From positions 1 to 46,520 of the forward strand of contig JALFFZ010000116.1 in assembly GCA_022777585.1 (NCBI GenBank): a stretch of DNA of 46,520 nt. The letters run 5' to 3'. This DNA is from Bacteroidales bacterium (GTDB taxonomy: Bacteria; Bacteroidota; Bacteroidia; Bacteroidales; UBA932). Made by a program: the position numbers and the translations under genes. Below the pieces are notes generated by a model. That model saw nothing but the letters and a program-made list of their open reading frames with translations. It was not told where the DNA came from and did no database searches. Positions 41,808-46,520 of this stretch are shown piece after piece (positions within the stretch are counted from its first letter, which is position 1; the number at the start of each line of letters is the position of its first letter).

Positions 41808-42602
41808 ATGCCGCAAGGATACAAATATATAGATACGCACGCCCATCTGTACGACGAGGCCTTCAGGAATGACGTGGCAGGGGCAGTTGAAAGGGCCGTC
41901 GCTGCCGGTGTCGGACTGATTCTCCAGCCGGACGTGGACAGCAGGGAGAGAGGCTCGATGAAAAAGCTCCGGGAGCAATTTCCGGACGTATTTCTGAATA
42001 TGGCCGGACTATATCCCGGGTCCGTGAATGAAAACTGGGAACAGGAAGTGGAGCTTGTCCGGGAGTCAGCCCTAGAAGAAGGCACGGTTGCCATTGGCGA
42101 AATAGGACTTGACTACCATTATTCCAAGGACAGCGCAGACCTCCAGAAAGCTGCCCTCAAGGCTCAGCTTGAGCTCGCATCAGAATTGAATCTGCCTGTC
42201 AACATACATCTCAGGGAGGCGGAGAACGACTTTTTCGAGGTGCTGGACAGTTGCCGTCATCTCGGGCTTTCCGGCAACCTTCACGCTTTCAGCGGCAGCT
42301 TCGAGACATTCAGGAGGATTGAAAAATACGGTGACTGGTATGTGGGCATCGGAGGTGTCCTGACCTTCAGGAATGCCAGAGTGGCGGAGAGCCTCAGGAA
42401 GATCCCGCTCGACAGGATTGTACTCGAAACCGATTCCCCCTATCTTACTCCGGTCCCTTACAGGGGAAGCAGAAATGAGAGTTCCTATATTCCCATCATA
42501 GCATCCGCCGTCGCCGGAATCAAGGGTACGGACATCGACGAGGTGGCAGAGGTCACCACCGGCAATGCGGAAAAACTTTTCAAAATCACAAGACAGATAT
42601 GA
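41808..42602 (+). CDS. tatD: TatD-family metal-dependent deoxyribonuclease
   Basis: The 264-residue protein carries the TatD metal sites: YIDTHAHLYD near residue 7, AIGEIGLDYHY near 96, PVNIHLREAE near 129, LHAFSGSFE near 156, and VLETDSPYLTPVPYRG near 205. TatD enzymes are 3'-5' exonucleases for single-stranded DNA or RNA. Its TGA overlaps the ATG of ansA by four bases (ATGA), so the two are coupled. Confidence 0.94.
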   Translation: MPQGYKYIDTHAHLYDEAFRNDVAGAVERAVAAGVGLILQPDVDSRERGSMKKLREQFPDVFLNMAGLYPGSVNENWEQEVELVRESALEEGTVAIGEIGLDYHYSKDSADLQKAALKAQLELASELNLPVNIHLREAENDFFEVLDSCRHLGLSGNLHAFSGSFETFRRIEKYGDWYVGIGGVLTFRNARVAESLRKIPLDRIVLETDSPYLTPVPYRGSRNESSYIPIIASAVAGIKGTDIDEVAEVTTGNAEKLFKITRQI

Positions 42603-43654
42603 TCATTACGCAGGACTGCACCAGGAAATCCGCCATACTGATAATCTACACCGGCGGTACAATCGGGATGAAGCAGGATCTCAACGATATGACTCTCAAG
42701 CCGTTCGACTTCAGCCAGATTCTTGAGGAAGTGCCTGAAATCGGCAAGTTCGCATTCAAGACCGACACCTGGTCCTTCGACCCGCCAATCGACTCTTCGG
42801 ATGTGGAGCCGGCTCTCTGGCAGTCTCTGGCAAGGCTCATCAAGGAGAAGTATGATGACTACGACGGATTCATCATACTGCACGGCACGGATACAATGTC
42901 GTATTCAGCATCGGCATTGAGTTTCATGCTCGACGGTCTCACCAAGCCGGTCATATTCACAGGGAGCCAGCTTCCCGTCGGAGTTCCGAGGACAGACGGC
43001 AAGGAGAACCTTATCTCGGCAGTTGAAATCGCCTCCGCCAGAGACGAAGACGGCCATGCGACAGTCCCTGAAGTATGCATATGTTTCGATTCCCTGCTGA
43101 TGAGGGGAAACCGCACCACCAAGATCAATTCTGAAGTATTCCGGGCTTTTTCATCACCGAACTTTCCTCCGCTTGCCGAGGCAGGAATCAACATCAGGTT
43201 CAACAACGAGCTGATCCGCAAACCGAATGACTGGTACCAGAGCCTCAGCATCAACACGGAACTGGACACGCGGGTGTCAATTCTCAAGATTCATCCGGGA
43301 ATCACCCCGCAAGTGGTGAGAAACATTCTCTGCGGAGATGAAACCAGGGCCGTGATAATGGAAACGTACGGCGCGGGAAACGCTCCTTCAGCCGGCTGGT
43401 TCCTTGAAATACTCCGCGAAGCGGCATGCCTTGACAAGATTATCGTCAATGTAACTCAATGTCTCTCAGGGAGTGTCAATATGGACATCTATGCAAACGG
43501 AAAGATTCTGGAAAATGCCGGAGTCATCAACGGATACGACAGCACGACCGAAAGTGCTCTTGGAAAATTGTTCTACCTGATGGGCAAAAGTGCGGACAAC
43601 AACTGGGTCAGAGCAATGATGCAGAGAAACCTCAAAGGAGAAATATCCAAATAG
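42599..43654 (+). CDS. ansA: Type I (cytosolic) L-asparaginase
   Basis: The 351-residue protein has the asparaginase threonines in IYTGGTIGM (near residue 17) and HGTDTMSYSASALSF (near 96). FTGSQLPVGVPRTDGKEN and YGAGNAPS are further family blocks. No signal peptide is present, as expected for type I. It turns asparagine to aspartate and ammonia. It is translationally coupled to tatD, a pairing I know from other Bacteroidetes. Confidence 0.95.
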   Translation: MIITQDCTRKSAILIIYTGGTIGMKQDLNDMTLKPFDFSQILEEVPEIGKFAFKTDTWSFDPPIDSSDVEPALWQSLARLIKEKYDDYDGFIILHGTDTMSYSASALSFMLDGLTKPVIFTGSQLPVGVPRTDGKENLISAVEIASARDEDGHATVPEVCICFDSLLMRGNRTTKINSEVFRAFSSPNFPPLAEAGINIRFNNELIRKPNDWYQSLSINTELDTRVSILKIHPGITPQVVRNILCGDETRAVIMETYGAGNAPSAGWFLEILREAACLDKIIVNVTQCLSGSVNMDIYANGKILENAGVINGYDSTTESALGKLFYLMGKSADNNWVRAMMQRNLKGEISK

Positions 43655-43782
43655 TTATTGCCGAATGAATTTTTTTTGCTAAATTGCAACGGTTTTCGGA
43701 TACTGGTCCGCCTGTATCCGGGTAATTCATAGAAATTATTAAACATTAATACATTATTTATTTCAAACACACAAAAACAATT

Positions 43783-44577
43783 ATGAAAAAGTTTTTCATG
43801 TTTTTGGCAGTTGCCGGCATAATGGCCGTTTCTGCAAACTACGCTTCCGCACAGGACGAAACAGCTACCAGCACTGAGGCTACAGAGGCTGTAGCTCCAG
43901 CTCCGGCAAACGACCTCGCGGCTCTTACTGCAGCAGCCCCTGAAGTTCCACTTCACCAGGCTCTCAAGACCAAGTTCATCGAGGGTGGTGCAGGCTTCAT
44001 GTCCCTCATCATCATCTGCCTTATCATTGGTCTTGCACTCTCTATCGAGAGGATTCTAACCCTTTCTTTCCAGAAGGTCAACACCAAGAAGCTCATCCTC
44101 GCTGTTGAGGACGCTCTTAAGAACGGTGGTATCGATGCTGCAAAGGACGTATGCAGGAACACCCGCGGTCCAGTTGCCGACATCTTCTATCAGGGTCTCC
44201 TCCGTTACGACCAGGGTCTTGATGTTGTTGAGAAGTCCATCGTTTCCTATGGTTCAGTTCAGATGAGCAAGATGGAAAGCGGTCTTTCATGGATTTCCCT
44301 CTTCATCGCCATCGCTCCGTCTCTCGGATTCCTTGGTACCGTTATCGGTATGATCCAGGCATTCGACGCCATCCAGGCAGCAGGTGACATCTCCCCTAAC
44401 GTTGTCGCAGGTGGTATGAAGGTCGCCCTCATCACAACCGTCGGCGGTCTCATCGTTGCCATGATTCTTCAGGTGTTCTACAACTACATCCTTGCCAAGA
44501 TTGACACTCTCTCAATCGACATGGAGAACTCTTCCATCGAGCTCATCGATGTTCTTTCTGACTACAAGGCAAAGTAA
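43783..44577 (+). CDS. exbB: ExbB/TolQ-type proton channel protein
   Basis: The 264-residue protein has an N-terminal hydrophobic signal (MKKFFMFLAVAGIMAVSANY ASAQ) and an Ala/Glu/Pro-rich stretch. Three core helices follow: near 71-91 (GFMSLIIICLIIGLAL), 163-185 (ISLFIAIAPSLGFLGTVIGM, the most conserved part), and 205-235 (ALITTVGGLIVAMILQVFYNYI). ExbB subunits with ExbD use the proton gradient to drive TonB. It begins a four-gene unit and serves, by inference, outer membrane transporters such as the SusC protein of this window. No clear promoter box is seen upstream; TAAATTGC at 43679-43686 is a weak match. Confidence 0.92.
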   Translation: MKKFFMFLAVAGIMAVSANYASAQDETATSTEATEAVAPAPANDLAALTAAAPEVPLHQALKTKFIEGGAGFMSLIIICLIIGLALSIERILTLSFQKVNTKKLILAVEDALKNGGIDAAKDVCRNTRGPVADIFYQGLLRYDQGLDVVEKSIVSYGSVQMSKMESGLSWISLFIAIAPSLGFLGTVIGMIQAFDAIQAAGDISPNVVAGGMKVALITTVGGLIVAMILQVFYNYILAKIDTLSIDMENSSIELIDVLSDYKAK

Positions 44578-44603
44578 TTGACAACCCCTAGAGAATATAT
44601 ACA

Positions 44604-45047
44604 ATGAAAAATCTCGAAAAATTCTTCAAATGGCTGATGGTGGTACTGATCGTGGTCAGTGTCGGCATTCTGGTCTGGGGATTTGTTGCGGGATATCCTT
44701 CAACTCCTAACCAGCCTGCGGCTACTGTCGAAGCCCTCCTCTACTGGGCTTACGCTATGATCGGTCTCGCACTCGTGAGCGTCATTGTATTCGGCCTTGT
44801 GATTGCAGCCATCAACGATCCGAAGAGCATCCTCAAGCTCGGTATCGGTGTCGTTGTAGTGGCAGCGGTCTGCGGAGTCGCATATCTGCTCGCACCAGCT
44901 AACCCTGCGATGGGCATGATTCAGCAGCCTACCACAGGAACTCTTAAATTAACAGATACGATATTGAACCTCACATACCTCGCAGGTGGTCTTGCAATTC
45001 TCTCGATCATCTTCGCTGAGATCTGGAGCGCAATCCGTAGTAAATAA
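44604..45047 (+). CDS. Four-helix membrane protein of the exbBD operon
   Basis: The 147-residue protein has four membrane helices (about 9-30, 43-70, 76-96, 121-142) and short loops. I recognise no named domain. It is placed between exbB and exbD, 26 bases after the one and 11 before the other, and such a small protein is usual in the Bacteroidetes version of this operon. A structural or regulatory part in the ExbBD motor is inferred from place alone. Confidence 0.78.
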   Translation: MKNLEKFFKWLMVVLIVVSVGILVWGFVAGYPSTPNQPAATVEALLYWAYAMIGLALVSVIVFGLVIAAINDPKSILKLGIGVVVVAAVCGVAYLLAPANPAMGMIQQPTTGTLKLTDTILNLTYLAGGLAILSIIFAEIWSAIRSK

Positions 45048-45058
45048 CGATTTGGGAT

Positions 45059-45637
45059 ATGGCTAGTAAAAAGACACCAGCAATCAACAGCAGCTCAACG
45101 GCGGATATTGCGTTCCTGCTTCTGTGCTACTTCCTTATGACAACAACTATGGGGTCACAGACAGGTCTTCAGCGCCGTCTTCCGCCTATGCCTGACAAAA
45201 ACCAGAAAGTCGAGGATCAGAAGGTCAACAGACGTAACATTATCGTCGTGAAGATCAACTCCCAGGACAGGCTTATTGCAGGCAACGAACTTATGGATGT
45301 CAGCCAGCTCAAAGACAAGATCAAAATGTTTATCACTAACCCGACCGACGATCCTACAATGCCTGAAAAGGAAGTGAAGGAAATCGAAGGTTACGGCCCA
45401 TGTGCGGTATCCAAGGGTGTCATCTCCCTTCAGAATGACCGTGGTACCAGCTACAGAGCCTATATCGCAGTGCAGAATGAACTCGTGAAGGCCATCAATG
45501 AGCTTCGCGACGATTTCTCAAAGAAGAACTACGGTAAGGGTTTTGACAATCTTACAGAGGAGCAGCAGGATATTGTAAAGAAGTGCGTACCTCAGAACAT
45601 ATCCGAAGCTGAACCTAAGGATGTTTCAAAAAAGTAA
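45059..45637 (+). CDS. exbD: ExbD/TolR-type biopolymer transport protein, first copy
   Basis: The 192-residue protein has one N-terminal membrane helix with the key aspartate in NSSSTADIAFLLLCYFLMTT (about residues 10-29) and a periplasmic domain. That domain is longer than in the second copy and ends in a charged Lys/Asp/Glu tail (about 155-192). The helix aspartate carries protons in this family. It follows the four-helix protein and precedes a second exbD with a strong ribosome site. Confidence 0.92.
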   Translation: MASKKTPAINSSSTADIAFLLLCYFLMTTTMGSQTGLQRRLPPMPDKNQKVEDQKVNRRNIIVVKINSQDRLIAGNELMDVSQLKDKIKMFITNPTDDPTMPEKEVKEIEGYGPCAVSKGVISLQNDRGTSYRAYIAVQNELVKAINELRDDFSKKNYGKGFDNLTEEQQDIVKKCVPQNISEAEPKDVSKK

Positions 45638-45640
45638 TGA

Positions 45641-45646
45641 AGGAGG
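45641..45646 (+). promoter_or_regulatory. Strong Shine-Dalgarno site for the second exbD
   Basis: AGGAGG lies 9 bases before the ATG at 45656. The 14 bases TAATGAAGGAGGAA (45635-45648) are the same as those before rpsR. Here the ATG inside them would open a four-codon frame ending in TAG. Confidence 0.7.
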
Positions 45647-45655
45647 AATAGGAAT

Positions 45656-46126
45656 ATGGCAAAATTTTCAAGAGGCGGTAAAAAGGAAATGCCGGGCATC
45701 AGTTCCGGTTCGCTTTCAGATATCGTCTTCATGCTTCTCTTCTTCTTTATGGTGACCACACAGCTCAGGAGCACTGAGGACCTTGTGATCGTCAAACTTC
45801 CTGAAGCATCTGAAGTGATTAAACTCGAAAGAAAGGATCTTGCCTCGTACATCAATGTCGGCCCTCCTGTAAAGAATATGCAGGCCAAGTTCGGTACTGA
45901 GGCCCGTATCCAGTTGAACGACTCCTTCAAGTCTGTCAACGACATACGTGACTTCATCGCAGCCGAGCGTGACGCAATGTCAGAGGGTGACCGTCAGTTC
46001 ATGACTACAGTCATCAAGGCTGACCAGGATGTACGTATGGGTATCATCACCGACATCAAGCAGGAACTCAGACGCTGCTCAGCACTGAAGATAATGTATC
46101 AGTCAAGAAGAGCAACAGAAGATTAA
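45656..46126 (+). CDS. exbD: ExbD/TolR-type biopolymer transport protein, second copy
   Basis: The 156-residue protein has the single helix with its aspartate in SSGSLSDIVFMLLFFFMVTT (about residues 19-38) and a compact periplasmic domain with VIKADQDVRMGIITDIKQEL near the end. It differs clearly from the first copy, so the pair may form mixed dimers in the ExbB channel. A terminator follows 20 bases after the stop. Confidence 0.92.
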   Translation: MAKFSRGGKKEMPGISSGSLSDIVFMLLFFFMVTTQLRSTEDLVIVKLPEASEVIKLERKDLASYINVGPPVKNMQAKFGTEARIQLNDSFKSVNDIRDFIAAERDAMSEGDRQFMTTVIKADQDVRMGIITDIKQELRRCSALKIMYQSRRATED

Positions 46127-46146
46127 TCCTCGACACATAATCATCA

Positions 46147-46179
46147 AGCGCAGTTCCACGGACGGAGCTGCGCTTTTTG
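46147..46179 (+). terminator. Intrinsic terminator of the exbB-exbD operon
   Basis: An 11-pair stem with one G-U pair (AGCGCAGTTCC with GGAGCTGCGCT) around a six-base loop is followed by five T. Confidence 0.9.
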
Positions 46180-46245
46180 CGTATAAGGCAGTCATATCCA
46201 AGTATTCAGTCACAAAGGGAGAAATAAAAATATTTTAAATATTTA

Positions 46246-46276
46246 TTTGCATTTTTAATTCAATGTTATACTTTTG
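46246..46276 (+). promoter_or_regulatory. Promoter of the last gene
   Basis: TTTG (46246-46249) and TACTTTTG (46269-46276) are 19 bases apart in an AT-rich stretch after the exbD terminator. The match to the consensus is full. Confidence 0.75.
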
Positions 46277-46282
46277 TAAAAG

Positions 46283-46437
46283 TTACGTTAAGAATTTGTT
46301 GCAAAGACTGAATGAGAGAGCGAAATTGCGGTAATAATTCACGAATATTTATAAATAATTTTAATAACTGACCTAAAAAACCGCAAGCAGTCGCAGATGA
46401 TATACGTATATCCAACCAACAAACTATAAGTATTATC
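46283..46437 (+). other. Long untranslated leader of the last gene
   Basis: About 155 bases lie between the expected transcription start and the ATG at 46438. No good open frame is seen here, and I see no riboswitch that I can name. Together with the terminator and promoter this accounts for the 311 bases between the exbD stop and the last gene. Confidence 0.5.
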
Positions 46438-46520
46438 ATGAAAACAGAATCCATCTTATTCAAATGCGGCAGATGCGCTGCTGCAGCGATGCTTGGCGCA
46501 GTGCTATTTGCCGGTGGAGG
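46438..46520 (+). CDS. N-terminus of an exported protein (partial)
   Basis: Only 27 full codons are in the window: a charged start MKTESILFK, then CGRCAAAAMLGAVLFAGG, a hydrophobic signal-peptide core. The rest is beyond the right edge. The promoter at 46246-46276 and the long leader support a real start. The function cannot be told. Confidence 0.6.
   Translation, partial: MKTESILFKCGRCAAAAMLGAVLFAGG

Noticed and set aside
1..46520. CRISPR arrays, insertion sequences, phage or integrase genes
   Set aside because: No array of regular repeats and spacers, no transposase- or integrase-like frame, and no terminal inverted repeats were seen. The tRNA-Glu is not followed by an integrase or a repeated tRNA end.

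Overview
The window looks like a chromosomal segment of a Bacteroidales bacterium. The evidence is a SusC/SusD pair, BACON-domain and SusE/F-position lipoproteins, and a Porin_10-type outer membrane protein. Repeated -7 boxes of the Bacteroidetes type (TAnnTTTG, often with TTTG 18-22 bases upstream), mostly absent Shine-Dalgarno sites and type B ribosomal protein L31 point the same way. The base composition is moderate to GC-rich for the phylum, which fits an uncultured gut-type lineage, but genus cannot be fixed by eye.

Region 1 (1-20618) is a two-armed carbohydrate locus around a divergent, very AT-rich promoter region (about 14313-14483). The left arm (minus strand) reads GHL10-type glycosidase-like lipoprotein, SusC, SusD, a SusE/F-position lipoprotein (DUF5018-like), phosphodiester glycosidase (NAGPA), a second GHL10 paralogue, N-acylglucosamine 2-epimerase, and a BACON lipoprotein. 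A strong terminator follows, then a calcineurin-type phosphoesterase cut by the window edge. The right arm (plus strand) reads Tat-exported DUF4434 lipoprotein, sugar-porter MFS permease, ROK regulator, DUF5009/NagX-like membrane acyltransferase, and a CE2-like SGNH esterase. Several members point to N-acetylglucosamine (NAGPA, RnBP-type epimerase with both catalytic histidines, NagC-like ROK, NagX-like protein, deacetylase-like esterase). No member of a well-known glycoside hydrolase family is present: the only candidates for glycan cleavage are three poorly characterised TIM-barrel proteins and the NAGPA protein. This is the most likely place for an undescribed system.

Region 2 (20630-29283) is mostly housekeeping: rpsF-rpsR-rplI with its own promoter and terminator, a DASS anion symporter followed by a HAD-type lipoprotein phosphatase, an unusual alpha/beta hydrolase fused to a degenerate nucleotidase domain, rpmE2, a glmM-DUF1343 pair, a DUF486 membrane protein and a tRNA-Glu(CTC) gene.

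Region 3 (29299-46520) holds cell-envelope and maintenance genes: a large porin, an MltF-like lytic transglycosylase whose end overlaps a convergent LolC/FtsX-like permease by 77 bases, a YczE-like membrane protein, a secreted TPR protein, an RsmF-like rRNA methyltransferase, a small conserved protein, pyrE, a Nudix hydrolase, queA, dprA, tatD, ansA, and an exbB-(4 TM protein)-exbD-exbD energy-transduction operon. The last 300 bases hold a terminator, a good promoter, a long untranslated leader and the first 27 codons of an exported protein. No CRISPR array, insertion sequence, integrase or phage gene was seen.
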